A stretch of DNA of 5,119 nt from Eubacteriales bacterium (GTDB lineage Bacteria > Bacillota > Clostridia > Christensenellales > UMGS416). Of the stretch, positions 1 through 5,004 are shown piece by piece. The notes beneath the pieces are model-generated. The model worked only from the letters and a program-made list of their open reading frames with translations, was not told where the DNA came from and did no database searches. Every line of letters begins with the position of its first letter. The stretch's first letter is position 1. Made by a program: the position numbers and the translations under genes. The DNA is taken from the NCBI GenBank assembly GCA_028709505.1, contig JAQVWW010000128.1, positions 1 to 5,119 of the forward strand, in the 5' to 3' direction.

Positions 1-243
1 CACGTCCACGCTGGGCGTGTCGATGATGATGCCGCAGTCGGTGCTGTCCAGCGCGATGTCCAGCACCCAGCGCATCACGTCCCACTCGCGGTCGGTGAAC
101 AGCGCCGTGTTGATGTCCAGATAGTGAGCGCCGGCCTGCTGCTGGCCGGTGCACAGCCGGCGGACGGCGTCGGTGTTTTGGGCGGCGAAGGCCCGCCGCG
201 TGGCGGCAATGGAGCTGTTGAGCTTTTCCCCAAATAGTATCAT
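1..243 (-). CDS. Pterin-binding methyltransferase (DHPS-like fold, MetH/AcsE type), N-terminal part only
   Basis: The first 81 codons of a gene that runs out of the window at base 1. The start MILFGEKLNSSI matches the opening of the pterin-binding methyltransferase domain (usually I-I-G-E-K/R-I-N) found in cobalamin-dependent methionine synthase and in methyl-THF:corrinoid methyltransferases such as AcsE. It is followed by GAHYLDIN (residues 38-45) and GIIIDTP (71-77), which correspond to the strand 2 and strand 3 motifs of the TIM barrel. True dihydropteroate synthase (FolP) normally opens with a G-I-(L/I)-N-V-T-P-D-S-F motif, absent here, so folate synthesis is less likely. The expected role is transfer of the methyl group of 5-methyl-THF to a corrinoid. 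The ATG at 241-243 overlaps the stop of the upstream gene by one base (TGATG) and has an AAGGAGG site 8 bases away, so the start is secure. Whether the missing part is a lone barrel or also carries corrinoid-binding domains cannot be seen. Confidence 0.8.
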   Translation of the reverse strand, partial: MILFGEKLNSSIAATRRAFAAQNTDAVRRLCTGQQQAGAHYLDINTALFTDREWDVMRWVLDIALDSTDCGIIIDTPSVDV

Positions 244-1985
244 CAGAGGTTCCTCCTTATCTCTTCTATCAAGCGGCAGACGGTGGCGCTGCGCTGCAGC
301 GGCGTCATGATGTAGTAGCCGCGGCAGTACGGGGCGGCCTGGGCGGCCAACTCCAGCGCCAACTGCAGCGCGCGCGCACGCGCTTGGCGCGGCGTCAGCG
401 CGTAAAAGGATTCGACCACGTCTGCGGGAATCTGGATGCCCGGCACCTCGTTGTTGAGGAAGACGGCGTTTTTGTAGCCGGCCAGCGGGTAGAGCCCCAG
501 CAGGATGGGAATGTCCAGCGCCTGGGCGGCGGCGCGCAGGTGCGCGATGGCCGCCGATGAAAAGGCCGGCTGCGTCAGCAGAAACGATGCGCCGGCCTGC
601 TGCTTTTTGATTGCGCGGGCCAGCTCGGCGGCAAAGTTGACGGCGTTTAAGTTCAGCGCGCCGCCGTAATGCACCGGGCATTGGGCGAACACGTCGCGGT
701 TCAGTCCGCCGATGTAGTCCATCAGCCCCGCCGAATGGAACGAAAACACGCCGCGCACGCCACGCTCTGTCTCAACCACCGGGTCGCCGGTGACGATGAG
801 CGCGTCCTGCACGCCTTCCATCACCGCGCCCAGCAGCGCCGCCTTCATGGCCAGCGGGTTGCGATCGCGGCAGGTGATGTGGGGCAGCACCGGCAGGCCC
901 ACCTCGCGGTGCAGCCGGGCGGCGGTCATGATGCTGTCGGCCCGGGCGCGGGCCAGCGGAGAGTCGGCCACTGTCAGGATGTCGGCGCCGGCGGCCTTGA
1001 GCTGCTGGGCTTGCAGCGTCAAATCGCCCCATTCGGCCCGGGCGGGCGGGTCCAGCTCGACGGCGATGAGCTGTTTTTCGCCGCAGAACAGCCGGTGGCA
1101 GGGGCTGGGGCGGACGGGGGCGGCGGCGGGCTGCGCGCCGTCACTCTGGACGGGCGGCGGCGCCAGACCCAGCCGGCGCAGCCGCGCCGCCGCCAGCCGG
1201 ATGTGCGCCGGCGTGGTGCCGCAGCAGCCGCCCAGGATGGGCACGCCCAGCGCCGCCAGCTCGGCAATCTTGTCGGCAAAGTAGGCGGCGTTGTCGATGT
1301 AGGCCACGCGGCCGTTGACCAGCGACGGGTAGCCGGCGTTGGGCAGCACGCTGAGCGCACCCTCCAGCGGCAGCAGCCGCTTGACCAGGCCCAGCATGTG
1401 GGCCGGCCCGCAGATGCAGTTTAGGCCGACGGCATCGATGTGCGCGCAGGCGCGGGCCTGGGACAGAATGTCGGCAAAGTACACGCCCTCCCGCGAGAAG
1501 CCGTCCTGGTCGACGGCGAAGGAGGCCATGATGAACGCGTCGGGCCGGGCGGCCTTGATGTGGGCGGCCAGCGCGATGGGCCAGCCGGCGGCCGGGAACG
1601 TCTCCAGCAGGAAGCATCGGGCGCCCAGCGCCAAAAACTCGTCGGCGATGGCCAGATACTCGGCCCGCGGGCAGCCGTCGGGCGGCGTGCGGATGGGCCC
1701 GATGTCGGCAAACACCGCCGCGTCGCCGGCCTGGGCACAGGCCAGAGAATAGCCGGCGCGCAGCACGGCGCGCACGTCGTCCCAGCCCAGGCCCAGCGCC
1801 GCCGTGTTGGCGCCGAAGGTGTTCGTCTTGATGGCTTGGGCGCCGGCGCGCAGATATTCGCCGTGAATGGCCGACACGGTGGAGGCGTCGGTTAAGTTGG
1901 CCAGCTCGCAGGGCGTATCGACGCCGCGCAGGTGGGCGTAGTAGGTGCCAAAGGCGCCGTCAAACAGCAAAGGATAGCAAAACAA
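243..1985 (-). CDS. yitJ: Bifunctional homocysteine S-methyltransferase / 5,10-methylenetetrahydrofolate reductase (YitJ-like)
   Basis: A cytoplasmic two-domain enzyme of 580 residues (Bacillus YitJ is about 610). Residues 5-270 are a zinc-dependent homocysteine S-methyltransferase barrel. It has the opening motif LLFDGAFGT (6-14), the NTFGAN motif (55-60), the first zinc ligand in GLNC (Cys190) and the paired ligands in GGCCGTTP (Cys254, Cys255). A Pro/Ala-rich linker follows (about 275-297). Residues 300-580 are a MetF-type flavin TIM barrel: IAVELDPP with Glu310, HITCRDRN (369-376), LIVTGDP with Asp401, and FLLTQPAF with Gln472. These residues correspond by position to E. coli MetF Glu28, Asp120 and Gln183. 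The reductase half should make 5-methyl-THF and the other half should methylate homocysteine to methionine. No DxHxxG corrinoid motif is present, so the methyl donor is either S-methylmethionine-like or a corrinoid partner protein. The only usable start is TTG at 1983-1985, because an in-frame TAA lies two codons upstream; the next candidate is TTG at codon 6. The symbol follows the Bacillus homologue. Confidence 0.93.
   Translation of the reverse strand: MFCYPLLFDGAFGTYYAHLRGVDTPCELANLTDASTVSAIHGEYLRAGAQAIKTNTFGANTAALGLGWDDVRAVLRAGYSLACAQAGDAAVFADIGPIRTPPDGCPRAEYLAIADEFLALGARCFLLETFPAAGWPIALAAHIKAARPDAFIMASFAVDQDGFSREGVYFADILSQARACAHIDAVGLNCICGPAHMLGLVKRLLPLEGALSVLPNAGYPSLVNGRVAYIDNAAYFADKIAELAALGVPILGGCCGTTPAHIRLAAARLRRLGLAPPPVQSDGAQPAAAPVRPSPCHRLFCGEKQLIAVELDPPARAEWGDLTLQAQQLKAAGADILTVADSPLARARADSIMTAARLHREVGLPVLPHITCRDRNPLAMKAALLGAVMEGVQDALIVTGDPVVETERGVRGVFSFHSAGLMDYIGGLNRDVFAQCPVHYGGALNLNAVNFAAELARAIKKQQAGASFLLTQPAFSSAAIAHLRAAAQALDIPILLGLYPLAGYKNAVFLNNEVPGIQIPADVVESFYALTPRQARARALQLALELAAQAAPYCRGYYIMTPLQRSATVCRLIEEIRRNL
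252..258 (-). promoter_or_regulatory. Shine-Dalgarno site AAGGAGG inside the end of the upstream gene
   Basis: On the minus strand AAGGAGG lies 8 bases before the ATG at 241-243. It sits within the last codons of the homocysteine methyltransferase/MTHFR gene, so the pterin methyltransferase has its own strong ribosome site despite the stop/start overlap. It fixes the start of the partial gene. Confidence 0.85.
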
Positions 1986-1988
1986 TGT

Positions 1989-2007
1989 CGGTTAACCGTT
2001 TCCTTTT
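1989..2007 (-). promoter_or_regulatory. Distant Shine-Dalgarno (AAAAGGA) and palindrome before a TTG start
   Basis: AAAAGGA (2001-2007, minus strand) is the only purine-rich site ahead of the 580-residue gene. It lies 15 bases from the TTG start, longer than the usual 5-9. Between them is the perfect 10-base palindrome CGGTTAACCG (1989-1998). If folded as a small hairpin it would shorten the effective spacing, and as DNA it could be an operator half-buried in the leader. The combination predicts weak or controlled translation. This is inference from spacing only. Confidence 0.5.
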
Positions 2008-2021
2008 GTGATAGTGTATTG

Positions 2022-2051
2022 ATTATAACAAACCTGCGCGCGCTGCGTAAA
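2022..2051 (-). promoter_or_regulatory. Sigma-A-type promoter of the methionine/one-carbon operon
   Basis: On the minus strand a perfect -10 TATAAT (2022-2027) lies 18 bases from TTTACG (2046-2051, 4 of 6 matches to TTGACA). Transcription would start near 2015, giving a leader of only about 30 bases. That is too short for an S-box, T-box or cobalamin riboswitch. The -35 sits in the loop of the inverted repeat GCGCT (2040-2044) / AGCGC (2051-2055). Confidence 0.7.
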
Positions 2052-2052
2052 G

Positions 2053-2076
2053 CGCAATCTTTGCCGCCGCATTGCG
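2053..2076. promoter_or_regulatory. Inverted repeat CGCAAT-N12-ATTGCG between the two divergent promoters
   Basis: CGCAAT (2053-2058) and ATTGCG (2071-2076) are exact inverted copies separated by 12 bases. The left arm abuts the -35 of the leftward promoter and the right arm overlaps the -35 of the rightward promoter. This is a plausible operator for a regulator acting on both units. Six-base arms can occur by chance, so confidence is low. Confidence 0.35.
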
Positions 2077-2100
2077 TGACGGCGGGCCGTGGCGTATAAT
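2072..2100 (+). promoter_or_regulatory. Sigma-A-type promoter of the ACT/UPF0210 operon
   Basis: A perfect TATAAT -10 (2095-2100) is preceded at a 17-base spacing by TTGCGT (2072-2077, sharing the TTG of the consensus -35). Transcription would start at about 2107, giving a leader of about 26 bases before the GTG start. The -35 overlaps one arm of the shared inverted repeat. Confidence 0.7.
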
Positions 2101-2106
2101 ATGCCG

Positions 2107-2120
2107 TGTATAAATATACA
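2107..2120. promoter_or_regulatory. 14-base palindrome TGTATA-AA-TATACA at the predicted transcription start
   Basis: The two six-base arms (2107-2112 and 2115-2120) are exact inverted repeats around a central AA. The palindrome begins at the transcription start predicted from the -10 at 2095-2100 and ends on the first base of the Shine-Dalgarno. Its position suits a repressor operator. It could also form a weak A/U-rich hairpin at the 5' end of the mRNA. No regulator family is assigned. Confidence 0.45.
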
Positions 2121-2126
2121 GGAGGT
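2120..2126 (+). promoter_or_regulatory. Shine-Dalgarno AGGAGGT that decides the GTG start
   Basis: AGGAGGT ends 6 bases before the GTG at 2133-2135. An in-frame GTG at 2106 lies upstream of this site and at the predicted transcription start, so it can be dismissed as a start codon. Confidence 0.85.
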
Positions 2127-2132
2127 AACGCC

Positions 2133-2405
2133 GTGAAAAACGCAATCGTTTCGGTGGTGGGGCAGGATAAGGTGGGCATCATCGCCGCGGTCAGCGCATT
2201 GCTGGCCCGGCACCAGGTGAACATACTGGACATCCGCCAGACCGTCATGCAGGATTACTTTACCATGATGATGCAGGTGGACCTATCGGCCATCAGCTGC
2301 TCGCTGCAGGACTTAAAGGACGTGCTGAGCCGGCTGGGCGGCGAAATGGGGCTGGTTATCGGCGTGTACGACGAAGGTCTGTTCAACGCCATGCACCGGA
2401 TATAG
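2133..2405 (+). CDS. ACT-domain protein, UPF0237 family
   Basis: A 90-residue single ACT domain filling the whole protein, the normal length for UPF0237. It starts [20 protein letters not shown] (residues 2-21), with the ligand-site loop V-G-x-D-K-V-G-I-I typical of the family. It continues with [22 protein letters not shown] (30-51) and ends in the conserved FNAMHRI (84-90). ACT domains usually bind amino acids or similar small ligands as dimers. This family is related to the ACT units of the glycine-cleavage regulator GcvR, but its ligand is not established. There is no DNA-binding domain, so it is not a transcription factor on its own. The GTG start is set by the AGGAGGT site. It lies 13 bases upstream of the UPF0210 gene, the standard arrangement for this pair, which suggests the ACT protein senses a metabolite for, or binds to, the larger partner. 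Confidence 0.92.
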   Translation: MKNAIVSVVGQDKVGIIAAVSALLARHQVNILDIRQTVMQDYFTMMMQVDLSAISCSLQDLKDVLSRLGGEMGLVIGVYDEGLFNAMHRI

Positions 2406-2407
2406 GC

Positions 2408-2413
2408 GGAGGG
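2408..2413 (+). promoter_or_regulatory. Shine-Dalgarno GGAGGG for the UPF0210 gene
   Basis: GGAGGG lies between the TAG of the ACT gene and the ATG at 2419, with a 5-base spacer. It supports that ATG as the start and indicates co-transcription from the single promoter upstream of the ACT gene. Confidence 0.75.
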
Positions 2414-2418
2414 CAGCC

Positions 2419-3777
2419 ATGATAAGCCAGCACGAAGTATTGGATACACTGCGGATGATCGAACACGAAAACCTGGACATCCGCACCATCACAATGGGCA
2501 TTACGTTAACCCAATGCATACACGAGGACGCCGACGAAGTGGCCCGGCGCGTGTACGACCGCATCTGCGCCAAGGCCGGCCGCCTGGTGCAGGTGGGCCG
2601 AGAAATCGAAGCCGAATACGGCATTCCCATCGTCAATAAGCGCATCAGCGTCACGCCCATCTCCATCATAGGCGCCGCCGCCGGCCCCAAAGGCTGCCTG
2701 GCCATCGCCAAAGCGATGGATCGCGCCGCCCGGGATGTGGGCGTTAACTTCATCGGCGGCTATACGGCGCTGGTGCATAAGGGCATTGCCTACGGCGATC
2801 AGGCCGTCATCGACACGATACCCGAGGCGCTGGACATCACCGAACTGGTCTGCGCGTCGGTTAACGTGGCCACCACCCGCGCCGGCATCAATATGGACGC
2901 CGTGGCGCGCATGGGCCGCGTCATATTGGAAACGGCCCGGCGTACCGCCGCGCGCGACAGCATCGGCGCCGCCAAGCTAGTGGTGTTCGCCAACGCCGTA
3001 GAGGATAACCCCTTCATGGCCGGCGCATTCCACGGCGCCGGCGAGGCCGACTGCGCCGTCAACGTGGGCGTATCCGGCCCCGGCGTGGTCAAGTGCGCGC
3101 TGGAGAAGGTGCGCGGGCAGAGTTTTGACGACGTGGCCGAGACCATCAAGCGCACCGCTTTTCGCATCACGCGCGTGGGGCAGCTGGTGGCCCGCGAGGC
3201 TTCGCGGCGGCTGGACGTGCCCTTTGGCATCGTCGATCTTTCGCTGGCCCCCACGCCGGCCATGGGCGACAGCGTGGCCCATATCCTGACGGAGATGGGG
3301 CTGGAGAGCGTGGGCGGCCCGGGCAGCACCGCGGCGCTGGCGCTGCTCAACGACGCCGTGAAAAAAGGCGGCGTCATGGCTTCCTCGCACGTGGGCGGCC
3401 TGTCCGGCGCGTTTATCCCGGTCAGCGAAGACGCCGGCATGATAGACGCCGCCCGCGCCGGCGTGCTGACGCTGGAAAAGCTGGAGGCCATGACGGCGGT
3501 CTGCTCGGTGGGGTTGGATATGATCGCCGTCCCCGGCGACACGCCGGCCGAGACGCTATCGGCCATCATCGCCGACGAAGCGGCCATCGGCGTCATCAAC
3601 GGCAAGACGACAGCCGTGCGCATTATCCCGGCCCAGGGCAAGGGCGTGGGCGATGAAGTGTCCTTTGGCGGCCTGCTGGGCGAAGCGCCGGTGATGCGCG
3701 TCAGCGCCGTCGGCTGCGGCGACTTTATTCGGCGCGGCGGGCGCATCCCGGCGCCGCTGCACAGCATGCGCAACTAG
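2419..3777 (+). CDS. UPF0210 / DUF711 family protein (PFL-like fold), function unknown
   Basis: A 452-residue protein, full length for the family, aligning from memory over its whole length with the pneumococcal protein SP_0239. Family blocks visible in order are: [12 protein letters not shown] (19-30), [17 protein letters not shown] (71-87), [13 protein letters not shown] (110-122), [24 protein letters not shown] (188-211), [18 protein letters not shown] (270-287), [13 protein letters not shown] (326-338) and [18 protein letters not shown] (361-378). The fold is classed with pyruvate formate-lyase and ribonucleotide reductase. No glycyl-radical motif (RVxGY-like) is visible near the C-terminus, so a radical mechanism is not supported. 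No signal peptide or membrane segment is evident, so it is probably cytoplasmic. The segment GGPGSTAA (299-306) differs from the GTHGTTAA I recall in homologues. It is co-transcribed with the ACT gene. The enzymatic role and substrate are not known, and I do not infer one. Confidence 0.93.
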   Translation: MISQHEVLDTLRMIEHENLDIRTITMGITLTQCIHEDADEVARRVYDRICAKAGRLVQVGREIEAEYGIPIVNKRISVTPISIIGAAAGPKGCLAIAKAMDRAARDVGVNFIGGYTALVHKGIAYGDQAVIDTIPEALDITELVCASVNVATTRAGINMDAVARMGRVILETARRTAARDSIGAAKLVVFANAVEDNPFMAGAFHGAGEADCAVNVGVSGPGVVKCALEKVRGQSFDDVAETIKRTAFRITRVGQLVAREASRRLDVPFGIVDLSLAPTPAMGDSVAHILTEMGLESVGGPGSTAALALLNDAVKKGGVMASSHVGGLSGAFIPVSEDAGMIDAARAGVLTLEKLEAMTAVCSVGLDMIAVPGDTPAETLSAIIADEAAIGVINGKTTAVRIIPAQGKGVGDEVSFGGLLGEAPVMRVSAVGCGDFIRRGGRIPAPLHSMRN

Positions 3778-3806
3778 CGGCGGGGGCAAACGGGCGGGGC
3801 GTCACC

Positions 3807-3836
3807 GGCGTACATCCGCCAAAAAACAGTTTTTTT
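3807..3836 (+). terminator. Weak candidate terminator: GGCG hairpin, then A6-CAG-T7
   Basis: Thirty bases after the UPF0210 stop, GGCG (3807-3810) can pair with CGCC (3817-3820) around TACATC. This is followed by AAAAAACAG and a run of seven T. The hairpin is short and the T run does not follow it directly, so this is weaker than the hairpin at 3855-3878. The A6/T7 arms could themselves form an A-U stem that extends a termination structure. Confidence 0.3.
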
Positions 3837-3854
3837 AGAACTCTTATTATTTGC

Positions 3855-3878
3855 AAAGCGCCCCAACCGGGGCGTTTT
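3855..3878 (+). terminator. Rho-independent terminator between convergent genes
   Basis: AAAGCGCCCC (3855-3864) pairs with GGGGCGTTTT (3869-3878) across an AACC loop. The stem has 10 pairs, including one G-U and six consecutive G-C/C-G pairs next to the loop. On the plus strand it ends in TTTT, then GGCTT. It stands 77 bases past the UPF0210 stop and 100 bases past the kinase stop on the other strand. A hairpin with A-rich left and T-rich right flanks can work in both directions, so it may serve both genes. The short T tract keeps the strand assignment tentative. Confidence 0.65.
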
Positions 3879-3893
3879 GGCTTGATGAGGTTT

Positions 3894-3976
3894 TTTAGGG
3901 CTTGCAGCCCCTAAACAAAGATTTGGAGGCGGAGCCATGGGCACGAAGCCCGGCTTTCCCGCCCGGCGCAGGCGCC
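3894..3976. repeat. Cluster of short stem-loops in the convergent gap (REP-like)
   Basis: Four adjacent inverted repeats fill the space just past the kinase stop: TTTAGGGCT / AGCCCCTAAA around TGC (3894-3915, one bulged C), GGC-GGA-GCC (3928-3936), GGGC-ACGAA-GCCC (3939-3951) and GGCGC-AG-GCGCC (3965-3976). None is followed by a T run in the direction that would end the kinase transcript, so they are not classical terminators. A run of small GC hairpins outside genes is typical of dispersed intergenic repeats. Only one copy is in this window, so repetition is unproven. Confidence 0.4.
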
Positions 3977-3978
3977 GC

Positions 3979-4896
3979 CTATCCGGCAAAAAACTTCTCC
4001 AGCGCCGCCTGAATCTGCATCAGATCGGTCAGCTCGTCGGGATTTATGCCCAATAGCCGCCGGCAGATGAGCTGGACGAAATAGGCACCGAACTCGTGCA
4101 GCAGCAGGCCCCAAAAACAGTCGTCGGCCGCCTGGGCCGCATCACCGGAGAGATAGGCGCGCACCATCAGCGGGTCAAAATCCATCAGATCGAACAGTAT
4201 AGGCGGCAGCTCGTAGCCGGCGGGGGCTATCCTGCCGTCGGCAAAGTCGATCAAATGCAGCATACCGTCGGCGCAAATAAGCACGTTCTCGCCGGTGATG
4301 TCGCCATGCACGTAAACCTGCGCCGCCGGCACATGTGCCTGCACCAGCCGGCGCAGCTGCGCCACCACTGCGGCGGGCAGCACGTCCCACCGGGGGTTTT
4401 CCAGCGCCCGTTGGCGCACATCCTGTACCGGAAAGCCGGCAAGCGGCGCGTGCAGCTTATCCACATCGGCCCGCAGGCGGCCGACAAAATCCAGCTTTTG
4501 CGCCGGGGTATAGCCGCCCAGCACGTCTTTGGCGTCGGCGGCGTCGATGTAGTCCATAATGAGGTAGCGGAACAGATAGTTATCCTGCAGCTGCGAAGCG
4601 GCCACCAGATGCGGGATGTGGATGCCCAGCTCCATGGCCCGGCGCATGCCCAGCATCTCGCGCAGATAGTCGCCGGCGGTATCGACGCCGGACTGGGCCG
4701 GCGCGAAGATTTTAACCACGTAGCGGCCCACGCGAAAGACGGCGTTGCTGCCGGGGGTCAGTTGCGAAATTTCGCCGCAGGGCAGGCCTTCCCGCGCAAA
4801 AATATGCTCGGTCAGCGGCGTAAACGCCGGGATGGACTGAAATACTTCACCCCAGGACTGCCAGCCGGCGATGGTTTGGGTAAATAAATGCGCCAT
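3979..4896 (-). CDS. Phosphotransferase of the APH / choline-kinase fold, substrate unknown
   Basis: A 305-residue cytoplasmic kinase-like protein. The N-lobe shows SNAVFRVGRYVVKIF (50-64), with Lys62 as the likely ATP-binding lysine, and a helix with DYLREM (76-81) supplying the partner glutamate. YLIMDYI (111-117) marks the hinge. The catalytic loop is YVHGDITGENVL (195-206), with the Brenner motif residues His197, Asp199 and Asn204. LIDFADG (215-221) is the metal-binding DFG equivalent, with Asp217. All expected catalytic residues are present, so an active kinase is likely. Family members phosphorylate aminoglycosides, choline, sugars or amino-acid-like molecules; nothing here picks one, and calling it an antibiotic-resistance gene would be unsafe. 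The ATG at 4894-4896 is chosen because AGAGGTG lies 7 bases upstream; a TTG start 13 codons earlier falls at the predicted transcription start and is rejected. The gene is transcribed alone and converges on the UPF0210 operon. Confidence 0.85.
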   Translation of the reverse strand: MAHLFTQTIAGWQSWGEVFQSIPAFTPLTEHIFAREGLPCGEISQLTPGSNAVFRVGRYVVKIFAPAQSGVDTAGDYLREMLGMRRAMELGIHIPHLVAASQLQDNYLFRYLIMDYIDAADAKDVLGGYTPAQKLDFVGRLRADVDKLHAPLAGFPVQDVRQRALENPRWDVLPAAVVAQLRRLVQAHVPAAQVYVHGDITGENVLICADGMLHLIDFADGRIAPAGYELPPILFDLMDFDPLMVRAYLSGDAAQAADDCFWGLLLHEFGAYFVQLICRRLLGINPDELTDLMQIQAALEKFFAG

Positions 4897-4903
4897 GTCA
4901 AAA

Positions 4904-4910
4904 CACCTCT
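4904..4910 (-). promoter_or_regulatory. Shine-Dalgarno AGAGGTG that decides the kinase start
   Basis: On the minus strand AGAGGTG lies 7 bases from the ATG at 4894-4896. It supports the 305-residue form over a 318-residue form starting at TTG 4933-4935. Confidence 0.7.
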
Positions 4911-4933
4911 TTAAATGGGCAATGTTACCAAAC

Positions 4934-4962
4934 AAAATAGCACTACATTAGCGCACCGTCAA
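4934..4962 (-). promoter_or_regulatory. Sigma-A-type promoter of the phosphotransferase gene
   Basis: On the minus strand TTGACG (4957-4962, 5 of 6 matches) is separated by exactly 17 bases from TATTTT (4934-4939, 4 of 6). Transcription would start near 4927, giving a leader of about 30 bases. The outer end of the -35 overlaps by two bases the inverted repeat at 4961-5004. Confidence 0.65.
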
Positions 4963-5004
4963 CCATCCGGCGGGAACGCCCGCAAGCGCAGCGGGCGGAT
5001 GGTT
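4961..5004. repeat. Nested inverted repeat abutting the -35, with alternative inner hairpins
   Basis: The outer arms AACCATCCG (4961-4969) and CGGATGGTT (4996-5004) are exact 9-base inverted repeats. Inside, CCCGC (4979-4983) can pair either with GCGGG at 4970-4974 (loop AACG) or with GCGGG at 4991-4995 (loop AAGCGCA). The second choice is continuous with the outer stem. The element ends at the -35 of the kinase promoter. It could be an operator, the end of a transcript from the gene to the right, or a dispersed palindromic unit. Confidence 0.5.

Noticed and set aside
669..1424. Long open plus-strand frame (251 codons) opposite the homocysteine methyltransferase/MTHFR gene
   Set aside because: It is antisense to a well-supported enzyme, its product is low-complexity and rich in Gly, Arg, Gln and His, and it has no recognised domain. 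High GC makes such mirror frames common.
1986..2020. A methionine-responsive riboswitch (S-box, T-box or cobalamin) ahead of the methionine operon
   Set aside because: The TATAAT promoter leaves a leader of only about 30 bases, too short for any of these, and no matching conserved core was seen.
1892..2248. 118-codon minus-strand frame crossing the divergent promoter region
   Set aside because: It would overlap the ACT gene, both promoters and the start of the methyltransferase gene, and shows no conserved domain.
2799..3773. 324-codon minus-strand open frame opposite the UPF0210 gene
   Set aside because: The predicted protein is rich in Ser, Pro, Thr and Ala with no family motif. It mirrors the codon pattern of the real gene on the other strand.
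3774..3989. 71-codon minus-strand frame in the convergent gap
   Set aside because: It overlaps the terminator and stem-loop cluster and the end of the kinase gene. It looks like translated intergenic repeat, with no ribosome site seen.
4096..4887. 263-codon plus-strand frame opposite the kinase gene
   Set aside because: The product is His/Gln/Gly-rich and lacks any motif, while the opposite strand encodes a kinase with intact catalytic residues.
3979..4896. Aminoglycoside resistance gene
   Set aside because: Only the general APH fold and catalytic motifs are visible. Nothing in the sequence or context indicates an antibiotic substrate or a mobile element.
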